Notes under the pieces: model-generated
Databases searched by the model: none
What the model saw: the letters and a program-made list of their open reading frames with translations, nothing else
What the model was told of the DNA's origin: nothing
Translations under genes and position numbers: made by a program
Part shown: one piece after another, positions 42,798 through 50,688 of the stretch
Layout of the letters: each line of letters begins with the position of its first letter
How positions within the stretch are numbered: position 1 is the first letter of the stretch
NCBI GenBank assembly: GCA_039196965.1
Contig: JBCCUK010000002.1
Span: forward strand, 62,001-126,000
Direction of reading: 5' to 3'
From: CALLCD01 sp039196965
GTDB taxonomy: Bacteria; Pseudomonadota; Alphaproteobacteria; Caulobacterales; Hyphomonadaceae
DNA: 64,000 nucleotides

Positions 42798-43393
42798 CCC
42801 AAACAGTCCTGATTTTTGCAAAGCCGCCTTTGATTGGCCTGTCCAAGACACGACTAGCCCGCAGTCTAGGTGTTGCCGAAGCGCGCCGCATCGCTCGCTG
42901 GACCTCTGCCATCACGATCCGGGAAGCAACCGATCCGCGCTGGACGACCATTCTCTATGTTGCGCCTGATGCTGCTCTCACCGAGACTTACGGCTCCTTA
43001 TGGCCTTCGCATCTACAACGGCGATCCCAGGGCACAGGCGATCTCGGCGACCGCCTCGGAAAAGGGTTCGCTGAAGCGCCTATTGGCCCGGTTCTTTTCA
43101 TTGGAGCGGACACGCCGGATATATGTAGGGCTCATATCTGGCAGGCTTTTCAGCACTTGAAACAGTGCGACGGCGTGTTCGGCCCGGCAAGCGATGGCGG
43201 CTTTTGGCTTTTCGGCCTCAATAAACGCCGGCGCACCCCACCTCCCTTTAGCAAGGTCCGCTGGTCAGGCCCCGATGCCATGGCCGATGTTCGGCGCAAT
43301 CTCGGCCGTCATGCTCAGATTGCGGAGTTGCCAGTCCTAATCGACATAGACGACGCTGACGACTGGATGGCATGGCGCAAAGGGTGGCTCTGA
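42794..43393 (+). CDS. DUF2064 nucleotidyltransferase-like protein (TIGR04282-like)
   Basis: I start at GTG 42794, in a GTGA overlap with the glycosyltransferase stop; the frame reaching 42749 is less likely. The 199-residue product has a GT-A/nucleotidyltransferase-type start (VLIFAKPPLIGLSKTRLARS), the DUF2064 block GDLGDRLGKGF, VLFIGADTPDICRAHI, and FGPASDGGFWLFGLNKR. FSKVRWSGPDAMADVRRNL is the last conserved stretch. The pair with a TIGR04283 protein is known in many genomes, but the reaction has not been settled to my knowledge. Confidence 0.85.
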   Translation: MTQTVLIFAKPPLIGLSKTRLARSLGVAEARRIARWTSAITIREATDPRWTTILYVAPDAALTETYGSLWPSHLQRRSQGTGDLGDRLGKGFAEAPIGPVLFIGADTPDICRAHIWQAFQHLKQCDGVFGPASDGGFWLFGLNKRRRTPPPFSKVRWSGPDAMADVRRNLGRHAQIAELPVLIDIDDADDWMAWRKGWL

Positions 43394-43415
43394 AATCTTT
43401 CTGAGATTTGCGCGG

Positions 43416-44522
43416 CTAGGGTCTACACCTCGTCACAGCTCCGCCTGGCAAGGCGGCTGTATATTTGCCGAACTCTTCGCGCGGTAGATAGTAGTCCGTG
43501 GAGATATATTGCGCGCCGGATGCCAGCGCGGCTTCTAGTCGCGAGCTGTCCTCCGTCCGGGCCTCGACTGTGTCGGCATCCGCCCGCGTGCGGACAAGAA
43601 ATCCGTCGGCGACAGCCGCTTTTATTCGGTCTCCTTCCGCTTTCGGATCATTGATTGTGAAGTAAGCGGCATGGTCCGCAGCAGGATCAATCGTGTTCAC
43701 AAAAAGCGGTAGTCCCTCCAGCGATGTCCTGCCGCGTAGATAGGTCTCCACGACCTCCGGCGCTTCATCGAGGGCGAGCAGGATCTTGCCGCGCGCCTCT
43801 GTCAACGTTGGCCATCCCGCGCTCAGCAGACTGTCTCGGAGAGAAGCGGCATCGCCGCGCATATCATCCGGCGTGATAAGGTGCTCATCGGAGAAAACAG
43901 ACCGAACTTCAGCATCCAGTCCATCGAAGGCGACCCCGTCGAAGGGTAGGGCCTTGGTGGCACCGGGCAGTTCTATCTGAGCCTGTTTGGTATTGATCAG
44001 GATAAAAATTGGAGTGTGTTTCGGATTGGCTTCCGACCAAGCTTTGATCTCTTCCAAACAGCCCGTGAATAGAACACAGTTTGATCGTTGATCCACGTCC
44101 TGGACGTGCATAACCTTGAGGCCAGGCTGGTCGTGGTCACTGGCGTCAAAGGTCTCTTCGCTCCCTTGGGCAGCGACGAGGCGTGGCAGCAGCGGATTGG
44201 CAAACCTGCCGCCTTCCGGGTCGTGGAAGACGTCAAGCTCCAGCTGCCGCATGCCGAGATCGAGCTGTTCGGTCAGGGTAAGATGACTGTAATCGAGGCT
44301 GTCAGCCAGCTCCGGCGACTGTAAGCGGATCAGATCCAGCTCTGCGTCGGGAATGGCCAGCTTGTAGCTGTTATGGGACCCGATCGACTGCACATCGTTC
44401 AAGCGAAGCGATCCGAATGGTGCGTTGCACGCCGCGAGATCTGGCAAGTCGGGCGCAGTTGCGCATGCTGTGGTTGCCAACATCGCCGCGAAGTAAGCAG
44501 TGTTTGCGAATCGAATTGTCAT
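43416..44522 (-). CDS. Calcium-dependent PI-PLC-like phosphodiesterase, predicted lipoprotein
   Basis: I start at ATG 44522, with AGAGG 8 bases before; the GTG at 44531 adds three residues. A signal sequence (TAYFAAMLATTACATAP) has a lipobox ending in Cys. The TIM-barrel phosphodiesterase of about 368 residues resembles the PI-PLC-C1 family (PF16670): IGSHNSYKLAIPDAELDLIR with the first catalytic His, QLDLGMRQLELDVFHDPEGG with metal-binding Glu and Asp, and GLKVMHVQDVDQRSN with the second His. QYISTDYYLP closes the barrel. Likely located in the envelope and acting on a phospholipid or glycerophosphodiester; phosphatidylinositol itself is an assumption. Confidence 0.8.
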   Translation of the reverse strand: MTIRFANTAYFAAMLATTACATAPDLPDLAACNAPFGSLRLNDVQSIGSHNSYKLAIPDAELDLIRLQSPELADSLDYSHLTLTEQLDLGMRQLELDVFHDPEGGRFANPLLPRLVAAQGSEETFDASDHDQPGLKVMHVQDVDQRSNCVLFTGCLEEIKAWSEANPKHTPIFILINTKQAQIELPGATKALPFDGVAFDGLDAEVRSVFSDEHLITPDDMRGDAASLRDSLLSAGWPTLTEARGKILLALDEAPEVVETYLRGRTSLEGLPLFVNTIDPAADHAAYFTINDPKAEGDRIKAAVADGFLVRTRADADTVEARTEDSSRLEAALASGAQYISTDYYLPREEFGKYTAALPGGAVTRCRP

Positions 44523-44591
44523 GAGGCCCACCTCTCACCGATCAATGCCAGAATGGCTTATCCGAACAGTGTGATGCTTATGTGAGAGACT

Positions 44592-45620
44592 TCAATAGGC
44601 TCGCGCAACCGAGAAATCGGTGAGGTCTTCCAGGATCTGACGGTACGGTGTTTCAGGCAGCGAGATGAGCGCAGATTTCGCCAGCCCGGCATAGGCAAAG
44701 GCTTCCTGCACTGTTGCTTCAGCTGCGCCCGTGGACCGGATCAGATGGATCGCATGGGCGAGATCGTCATCCTGCTGCGTCTCCACATTCAGGGCGCGGT
44801 CCCAGAACTCGCGGTCCTCATCGGACCCCCGCCGCCGTGCAATAATAACGGGCAGGGTCACTTTGCCTTCCCGAAAATCATCACCCACGGATTTGCCGAT
44901 AACTGAGGTGGTGCCGCCATAGTCGAGGACATCATCGATGATCTGGAAGGCTAGGCCCAGATTCTTTCCATAATGCGCGAGATTCTCCGCATGCTCGCCG
45001 CCAGTACCGGAGAGCGCGCCGGCCCTTGCCGATGCCTCGAACAGCGCCGCCGTCTTTGCTTCGACAATGGCGATGTACTCTTCGGTCGGCAGATCGTATT
45101 TTCCGATGGCTGCCAGCTGGCGCACCTCGCCCTCCGCGATAACCGAGGATGCGTTTGAGAGAATGTTCAGGATCTCAAGACTTCCAGTGCGCACCATGAG
45201 CATGAATGCCCGCGCAAAGAGAAAGTCGCCAACAAGGATTGACGCTGAATTGCCCCAGATCGCTTTCGCTGCGGGCCGGCCCCGCCGCAGATCGCTTTCA
45301 TCGACCACATCATCATGGAGCAGGGTTGCGGTATGGATAAACTCAACCGCCGCCGCAAGCGCATGGGTTGCCTCCGTCGCCCCGCCAGCAGCGTGGGCTG
45401 CGGCCAAGGTTACCATCGGGCGCAGGCGCTTGCCGCCCGCCGCTACGATATAGCCTGATAGATCTGGAATCATCTCAACCGGGCTTGCCGCCTCAGCGGT
45501 GAGTATCGTCTCTACGGCTTCCAGATCTTCAGACAGCATGGCTTGCATGTCTGCGATCAGATTGGTGTTCGCCTTCGGTTTTGCCGATCGGGCAGATTGG
45601 GGCACGTTTGAACCGTCCAT
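44592..45620 (-). CDS. Long-chain polyprenyl diphosphate synthase
   Basis: A 342-residue trans-prenyltransferase that makes the side chain of ubiquinone (octa- to decaprenyl). ATG 45620 (MDGSNVPQSARSAKPKANTN) is the plausible start; the frame upstream of it has no prenyltransferase features. The first Asp-rich motif is LLHDDVVDESDLRRGRPAAK, the second FQIIDDVLDYGG. GGKRLRPMVTLAAAHAAGG and IGKSVGDDFREGKVTLPVII are conserved. Chain length cannot be read from sequence by eye. It diverges from the DUF2007 gene. Confidence 0.93.
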   Translation of the reverse strand: MDGSNVPQSARSAKPKANTNLIADMQAMLSEDLEAVETILTAEAASPVEMIPDLSGYIVAAGGKRLRPMVTLAAAHAAGGATEATHALAAAVEFIHTATLLHDDVVDESDLRRGRPAAKAIWGNSASILVGDFLFARAFMLMVRTGSLEILNILSNASSVIAEGEVRQLAAIGKYDLPTEEYIAIVEAKTAALFEASARAGALSGTGGEHAENLAHYGKNLGLAFQIIDDVLDYGGTTSVIGKSVGDDFREGKVTLPVIIARRRGSDEDREFWDRALNVETQQDDDLAHAIHLIRSTGAAEATVQEAFAYAGLAKSALISLPETPYRQILEDLTDFSVARAY

Positions 45621-45714
45621 GGATTGCCTGTACTTGGGTTCCAATAAGAGTAGGGCGAAGCATCGGTCAACAGAGCGCGGCCCGGTGCCGCATGGTTTGA
45701 TGAGAATTTGAAAA

Positions 45715-45936
45715 GTGGAAGAAGTACTGCGCACTACCGATCCCGTGAAGCTCTCCTATGCCTGTCATTTGCTGGATGAGGAGGGCATTCAGTACTTTGT
45801 GGCGGATCAATACATATCAGCGGTGGAGGGGAGTATCGGCGCTTTTCCCCGTCGCCTGACGGTGCCGAGCGAACTGGTGGAACGCGCGAGACGGGTATTG
45901 TGCGAGCTGTCATCGGATGGGGCCAAGGGGCTGTGA
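45715..45936 (+). CDS. DUF2007-family small protein
   Basis: A 73-residue protein starting with GTG at 45715. It matches the small DUF2007 (putative signal-transducing) fold: VLRTTDPVKLSYACHLLDEE, GIQYFVADQYISAVEGSIGA and RRLTVPSELVERARRVLCEL. In alphaproteobacteria it commonly precedes the tRNA1(Val) methyltransferase gene, as here; the two overlap by 4 bases (GTGA). No biochemical role is established that I know. Confidence 0.82.
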   Translation: MEEVLRTTDPVKLSYACHLLDEEGIQYFVADQYISAVEGSIGAFPRRLTVPSELVERARRVLCELSSDGAKGL

Positions 45937-46664
45937 GCACAACCAGGGATACGCTGCTCGCTGGCAAAATCGTGATCCACCAGCCTGTGAAAGGTTTTCG
46001 CGCGGGTACAGATTCACTGCTTTTGGCCGGCGCTTTGCCCGAAAAACAGGGCGGGCACTATCTCGATGTCGGCTGCGGTTGCGGCGGCGCACTGCTCCCC
46101 GCCGCTTGGCGTCTCCGATCTGCCGAATTCACCGGCCTCGATATCGATGGAGCGATGGTGGATCTCGCGCGCCTTGGGAGTGAAGAAAACAGGTTTGGTG
46201 ACCGAGTTCGCCTAGAAACAGGGAACATCGCCGACTGGGCGACATCTCACGAGAACAGATTCGACTGCGTGTTCTCTAATCCGCCTTATTTTGAACCGGG
46301 AAAGACCGTGCAGCCGGGCGAGGGGCGGAAGGAGGCCTATCTGGAAACCGTTCCGCTGGAAGCCTGGTTGAAAGCGATGATGTTCGTCGCAAAACCGCGC
46401 GCGCCGATCATCGTCATTCACAGGTCCGCTGAGCTGGCCCGCATTCTTGCCGCCCTCGACCGCTGGACTGGCGAGATCACCATACTGCCTATAGCCCCAT
46501 TTCCGGGCGAGGAGGCCAACCGCGTACTCGTGCGGGGGCGGAAAGGGCTGAAACGCGGACGCGTGCGTCTGCTCGCTCCGTTCCATGTGCGCGAGCGAGA
46601 TGGCGGCGACGGCTTTTCACCGGCGATGCTTGCTATTCATGGTGGTGAGGCAATTGGGTGGTAG
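45933..46664 (+). CDS. TrmN6-like tRNA1(Val) adenine-37 N6-methyltransferase
   Basis: I start at GTG 45933 (GTGA overlap with the DUF2007 stop), giving 243 residues. The class I methyltransferase has LAGKIVIHQPVKGFRAGTDS, LDVGCGCGGALLPAAW as motif I, FTGLDIDGAMVDLAR as motif II, and the adenine-N6 active-site motif FDCVFSNPPYF. The NPPY tetrapeptide and the N-terminal QPVKGFRAGTDSLLLA pattern fit TrmN6/YfiC, which methylates A37 of tRNA1(Val). Other N6-adenine methyltransferases are possible. Confidence 0.85.
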   Translation: MSTTRDTLLAGKIVIHQPVKGFRAGTDSLLLAGALPEKQGGHYLDVGCGCGGALLPAAWRLRSAEFTGLDIDGAMVDLARLGSEENRFGDRVRLETGNIADWATSHENRFDCVFSNPPYFEPGKTVQPGEGRKEAYLETVPLEAWLKAMMFVAKPRAPIIVIHRSAELARILAALDRWTGEITILPIAPFPGEEANRVLVRGRKGLKRGRVRLLAPFHVRERDGGDGFSPAMLAIHGGEAIGW

Positions 46665-46978
46665 GCTTAGGAGCCCAAACTCTAACGTTCGCTCTCGGCG
46701 GCTTTGGAGACTTTAGCGTGTGTCTAAAAAAACGCCCCAAAGAAAGACGCCGGCATATGCTGTGAGAGATTCGTACTCACCTCGTCCCTGGTTATCGTAT
46801 GGCGTCATAGTGATGTTCGTTTGCAGGAAGTTGGATGGAGCATGAAGGTGGACGCCAACCAACATTATTGTGATCTTAATCAATAAAAAATACATGTTGA
46901 ACAGTAAGAATTTATTGAATATCAATTTCTTCCCAATCTGGGTCGTCCGACCAAAAGAGAGATAGAAGGAACAATATT
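46665..46978. other. Intergenic region before the CE15-like esterase
   Basis: These 314 bases hold no convincing gene. An AT-rich part (about 46860-46935) directly precedes the esterase gene and is the natural place for its promoter, although I see no good -35/-10 pair. AGAAGGA at 46964-46970 is the ribosome site that supports the TTG start at 46979. Confidence 0.5.
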
Positions 46979-48421
46979 TTGCGCAAGATTCTCATGTTTA
47001 CGATCATCGGTTTTAGTCTTGCGAGTTGTGTTGGTTGCGCCAATATCAGTATCGGTCCCACTGACGAGGATGCTGAGGCTACGAGTATTGGGCTTGGCAC
47101 TGCGATTGCAGGGCTTGCCAATGTGTCCCTGAAGCCGACGGAGGTTGTTGCAAGCCCTCCTGTATTGGACGGTTTCGAGGGCGACGCTGAGATTACCACG
47201 GCAGAAGACTGGCAGACCCGCCGTGTACCGCTGCTGCGGGAGGCAATCCAGCGTGACTTATATGGCTACCAGCCAGACACTGTAGAGATTGTCGAAACGG
47301 TTTCCGAGCGGGTGTCCGACAGTGCTTATGGCCGCATCGCTGTGTTGGACTCCGTTACAATGACCGTCCGGTTCTCCTATGAGGGCGGCCCTGACATGGA
47401 ACGTGACATCCGGCTTGCTGTCGCTAAGCCCAAAAATGCAAGCGGACCTGTGCCGGTGATTTTGAAAATGGATAGCTGCCCGTTCGACGAAAGCTATCAG
47501 GACCCGGCTCTGCCGGGCGATAGGGTTGAACTCATTGTTCCAGTCAGTTCAGTCTCACCTGAAAAACTGGCTGAGGCACCTCCGGAAAATTATATCGGTG
47601 AAAGCGCTGTTAAAGTTAAGCTGGGCACGTCCTGTGCAGATCAAACCACTGGGTTTATTAACGGTTTCGTACAACCGCTCGGTCGTTATCATTACACGCC
47701 CCCCGTAAAGGAGGCGATTGAGCAAGGCTACGCTTTTGCTTCGATTAATATGCTCGATTTCGTGATCGATGATAGGCGTTTTGGCACAGGTCAACTTGAG
47801 CTGATGTCTGAAGGGCACGATGCCGACACCGCCTTGGGATCGCTCGCAGCATGGGCGTTTCAGTATTCGCGGGGCATAGATTATCTGGAAACCGATCCGG
47901 CGCTCGACCCGGAGCGGATGGCGATTTACGGGCATTCCCGTTTTGGTAAAGCGGTGATCGTGGCTGGCGCGCTCGACCCACGGATTGACATGGTTATTGC
48001 GCATCAGTCCGGACGTGGCGGGGCCGCGCTCTTCGCCAGCGAAAAAGGCGAACCGATCGAAAAGATGGTCGCAGCTTATCCGCAATGGCTGAACGGTGCC
48101 TACGCGGCACGCCTTGCGCGCGGTGAGGCACTGTCGTTTGATCAGCACCATGTATTGGCGCTTCTTGCACCTCGCCCTGTCTTACTCGGACATGGCCGCC
48201 GCGATGGCTGGGCAGATCCGGACGGGGCGTTTCGCGCCGCCAAGGGCGCAAGTCCGACCTATCAGCTCTTCGGCAATGATGGGCTGACTGCTGAACGTTT
48301 AAGCGACTTTGACCCAACTGCGGACATTGCCTATTGGATGCGCGGCGGAACGCATGGTGAGACACTAGAAGACTGGGAGGCTTTCTTTGAGTTCCTCGAT
48401 GCGCACTTCAAAACCGAGTAG
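46979..48421 (+). CDS. CE15-like alpha/beta-hydrolase (glucuronoyl esterase-type), predicted lipoprotein
   Basis: A 480-residue protein. The TTG at 46979 has AGAAGGA at proper distance; ATG 46994 is the alternative. A signal sequence with the lipobox-like FSLASCVGCANI indicates export and lipidation. The alpha/beta-hydrolase core has the nucleophile elbow MAIYGHSRFGKAVIVAG, similar to the GCSRxGKGA elbow of CE15 glucuronoyl esterases, and the catalytic His in RGGTHGETLEDWEAFFEFLD. PRPVLLGHGRRDGWADPDGA carries an acidic residue as in CE15. These esterases cut glucuronic-acid esters in plant or algal polysaccharides. The substrate here is unknown; other esterases of this superfamily remain possible. 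Confidence 0.75.
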   Translation: MRKILMFTIIGFSLASCVGCANISIGPTDEDAEATSIGLGTAIAGLANVSLKPTEVVASPPVLDGFEGDAEITTAEDWQTRRVPLLREAIQRDLYGYQPDTVEIVETVSERVSDSAYGRIAVLDSVTMTVRFSYEGGPDMERDIRLAVAKPKNASGPVPVILKMDSCPFDESYQDPALPGDRVELIVPVSSVSPEKLAEAPPENYIGESAVKVKLGTSCADQTTGFINGFVQPLGRYHYTPPVKEAIEQGYAFASINMLDFVIDDRRFGTGQLELMSEGHDADTALGSLAAWAFQYSRGIDYLETDPALDPERMAIYGHSRFGKAVIVAGALDPRIDMVIAHQSGRGGAALFASEKGEPIEKMVAAYPQWLNGAYAARLARGEALSFDQHHVLALLAPRPVLLGHGRRDGWADPDGAFRAAKGASPTYQLFGNDGLTAERLSDFDPTADIAYWMRGGTHGETLEDWEAFFEFLDAHFKTE

Positions 48422-48794
48422 AGGTCCTGCAGAGCCCAGCATCTATCTGGCGCTAATCTAAGCAATGGCCTAAGCACAGCGGCCTAAATTCGCCCCGGAA
48501 CGAACTTTGGGTCTTAGTCTCCCTTCGACGGCATTGGAGACCTTAAAGCTTAGCAAGCAACAGGCTCTGATATTCGCTCTATAATAGACTCTCAGGCTTT
48601 CTCAGAAAATGACCCAAACCGGACGAAGTGGAATTTTTTGTGGGGTTGTTCGCGCTTATCCCTGCTTCTTTTCAACAAGTATGCCGGTCCTTTCGTGCCG
48701 ACTTTCTAATTGTCGGATAGGCAGCCTCAGGGATTGCACCATGTCTCTTCGGCGAGTAGCAGGGTGTCGAAAATAGCGACATTTGAGCTGCCCC
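48422..48794. other. Intergenic region before glyQ
   Basis: These 373 bases hold no gene I would support. A TATAAT at 48580-48585 is a perfect -10 box by sequence, but the -35 position (GCAACA, 17 bases before) is poor; it could drive glyQ with a leader of about 200 bases. No T-box or other RNA switch was recognised. Confidence 0.4.
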
Positions 48795-49688
48795 ATGCCC
48801 TTCGACCTGCCTGAGCAAAAGCCGAACTGCTTTCAGGATATCATCCTGACCCTCCAGAACTACTGGTCGGCTCAGGGCTGCGCAATTCTTCAGCCCTATG
48901 ACATGGAGGTCGGCGCAGGCACGCTGCATCCTGCGACGGTGCTACGCGCCCTCGGTCCTGACCATTGGAACGCAGCGTACGTTCAGCCCTGCCGCCGTCC
49001 TGCCGATGCGCGCTATGGCGAAAATCCCAATAGGCTCGGGCATTATTACCAGTATCAGGTGATCCTGAAGCCGAACCCGCCGGACCTGCAGGACCTCTAT
49101 CTGAACAGTCTTTATGCCATCGGAATTGATCCGACTGTCCACGACATTCGCTTCGTGGAGGATGACTGGGAGAACCCGACCGTTGGTGCTTGGGGCCTCG
49201 GCTGGGAGGTCTGGTGCGATGGGATGGAAGTGAGCCAGTACACCTATTTCCAGCAGGTGGGCGGCCTCGATGTACGCCCCGTCTCCGGCGAGCTAACCTA
49301 TGGCTTGGAGCGCCTCGCCATGTACGTGCTCGGCAAGGACTCGATTTTCGACCTTCCGTTCAATGCGCCGGATAGCGCCAATCCGCTGACTTATAAGGAT
49401 GTTTTTCTGGAGAATGAGAAACAGCAGTCGGGCCTCAACTTTGAGGTAGCCGATGTCGATATGCTCCGAAGCTGGTTTGAGGGATGCGAGACCCAGTCAA
49501 ATGCCCTTCGCCACGCTGGTCTACCATTGCCCGCCTATGACTACGCCCTGAAAGCGTCGCATACGTTCAATCTGATCGATGCGCGCGGTGCGATCAGCCC
49601 GACCGAACGACAGGCTTATATTGCCCGCGTTCGAGATCTCGCGCGCGGCGCGGCGGAGCTATGGGCGGAGCAGCAAGGGGAAAAGTGA
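48795..49688 (+). CDS. glyQ: Glycyl-tRNA synthetase alpha subunit
   Basis: The catalytic subunit of the bacterial alpha2-beta2 glycyl-tRNA synthetase. ATG 48795 (MPFDLPEQKPNCFQDIILTL) is chosen over the TTG four codons upstream. It is 297 residues, the usual size. Characteristic blocks: LQNYWSAQGCAILQPYDMEV, GAGTLHPATVLRALGPDHWN, AYVQPCRRPADARYGENPNR, LGWEVWCDGMEVSQYTYFQQ and YGLERLAMYVLG (class II motif 3). The stop overlaps the lipoprotein ATG by one base (TGATG). The partner glyS follows after two small genes. Confidence 0.97.
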   Translation: MPFDLPEQKPNCFQDIILTLQNYWSAQGCAILQPYDMEVGAGTLHPATVLRALGPDHWNAAYVQPCRRPADARYGENPNRLGHYYQYQVILKPNPPDLQDLYLNSLYAIGIDPTVHDIRFVEDDWENPTVGAWGLGWEVWCDGMEVSQYTYFQQVGGLDVRPVSGELTYGLERLAMYVLGKDSIFDLPFNAPDSANPLTYKDVFLENEKQQSGLNFEVADVDMLRSWFEGCETQSNALRHAGLPLPAYDYALKASHTFNLIDARGAISPTERQAYIARVRDLARGAAELWAEQQGEK

Positions 49689-50212
49689 TGAGGGTGCCAG
49701 CTGTTGTTTTTGCGGTTATTTTATCTGCCTGCGGCGGTGACGAAACGCCTCAACCGCCTGTTGACGAGGCTGCCACAGAGACTGCTGCCAAGCAGGATAC
49801 CCCGCCGCTTTATAAATATCGCTCTCTCAAAGCCGCGATGGAGGAGAGCCAGACCACGATGGATGTGTTCTGGACGCATTTCCGCGATCCGGGGCCCGGC
49901 GAGGATACTTTTCGTGTGAAGATCGCTAAGGAGAGCGACGAATACTTCCGTGATTATGTCTGGATCGAGTATCTGCAGGAAAATGGCGGACCGGAAGAGT
50001 GGCGCGGCGTGGTCGGGATTGAGGATGGCGGTAATGACCGCTTTACGACCGGCCAGACCCTGGAATTTGTCACCGCTGACATTGTCGACTGGTCCTACAC
50101 CGAAGACGGTAAGTTTCGCGGCAGCTACACCACCCGCGCCATGCTAGGCCTGACCGATGCGAATGTGCCGGCGCTGCGCGCTAAGTACCATGAGAGCCCG
50201 GTGCCGGATTAA
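49688..50212 (+). CDS. DUF2314-type predicted lipoprotein
   Basis: From ATG 49688 the 174-residue product starts MRVPAVVFAVILSACGGDET: a lipoprotein signal with LSAC lipobox. After an Ala/Thr/Pro-rich spacer the domain has FRVKIAKESDEYFRDYVWIE, EEWRGVVGIEDGG and IVDWSYTEDGKFRGSYTTRA, which is the DUF2314 pattern. The family's function is unknown. It is coupled to glyQ by a one-base overlap, and the cupin gene follows after 5 bases. Confidence 0.8.
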   Translation: MRVPAVVFAVILSACGGDETPQPPVDEAATETAAKQDTPPLYKYRSLKAAMEESQTTMDVFWTHFRDPGPGEDTFRVKIAKESDEYFRDYVWIEYLQENGGPEEWRGVVGIEDGGNDRFTTGQTLEFVTADIVDWSYTEDGKFRGSYTTRAMLGLTDANVPALRAKYHESPVPD

Positions 50213-50217
50213 GCCCC

Positions 50218-50589
50218 ATGACCCAAACCAAAGTCGATATCGCTTCCAAATTCGATCTCTTCTCGGAGACCTGGCAGCCCAAGATTATCGGTCAGGTTGA
50301 CAACATGCATGTTAAGATCGCCCGTATTGAGGGCGTTTTCGACTGGCATGCCCATCTTGATGAGGATGAAATGTTCTTCGTCGTGGACGGCACGATGGAT
50401 ATGGAGTTTCGCGACCGCACCGAGCGTGTGGGCACGGGCGAGATGATTATTGTGCCAAAAGGGGTAGAGCACCGGCCAGCCTCAGTTGGCGGGGAATGCA
50501 AGATCATGATGATTGAGCGGGCCGGGACCGTGAACACCGGCGATGCCACCGATAGCGACAAGACGGTTGCCGCGCCCGAGCAGATTTAG
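50218..50589 (+). CDS. Cupin-domain protein
   Basis: A 123-residue single-domain cupin. The metal-binding motif 1 is FDWHAHLDEDEMFFVVDGTM (HxH...E spacing as in cupin 2) and motif 2 is GTGEMIIVPKGVEHRPAS with the last His. It is soluble, and small cupins of this type (often a mannose-6-phosphate isomerase-like label) have no assigned reaction. It is embedded between glyQ and glyS with the DUF2314 gene, so it is likely co-transcribed with them. Confidence 0.85.
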   Translation: MTQTKVDIASKFDLFSETWQPKIIGQVDNMHVKIARIEGVFDWHAHLDEDEMFFVVDGTMDMEFRDRTERVGTGEMIIVPKGVEHRPASVGGECKIMMIERAGTVNTGDATDSDKTVAAPEQI

Positions 50590-50688
50590 GCTGCGTCGTT
50601 CGCGCCTTTCGCACTCGCAAAACTTGACGCCCGGCGCTGACCCACTAGACCCACCCGGAACGTTTTTACCCCAAAGGTGCGGCCCCCA

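Noticed and set aside
43394..43412. AAATCT/AGATTT pairing between the DUF2064 and PI-PLC-like genes as a bidirectional terminator
   Set aside because: The stem is short and AT-rich, with no T-run; stability is doubtful.
46690..48545. Short similarity between about 46690-46720 (GGCTTTGGAGACTTTA) and 48525-48547 (GGCATTGGAGACCTTA) on both sides of the CE15-like gene
   Set aside because: The match is only about 16 bases with mismatches; too short to claim a duplication or target site without a computed score.
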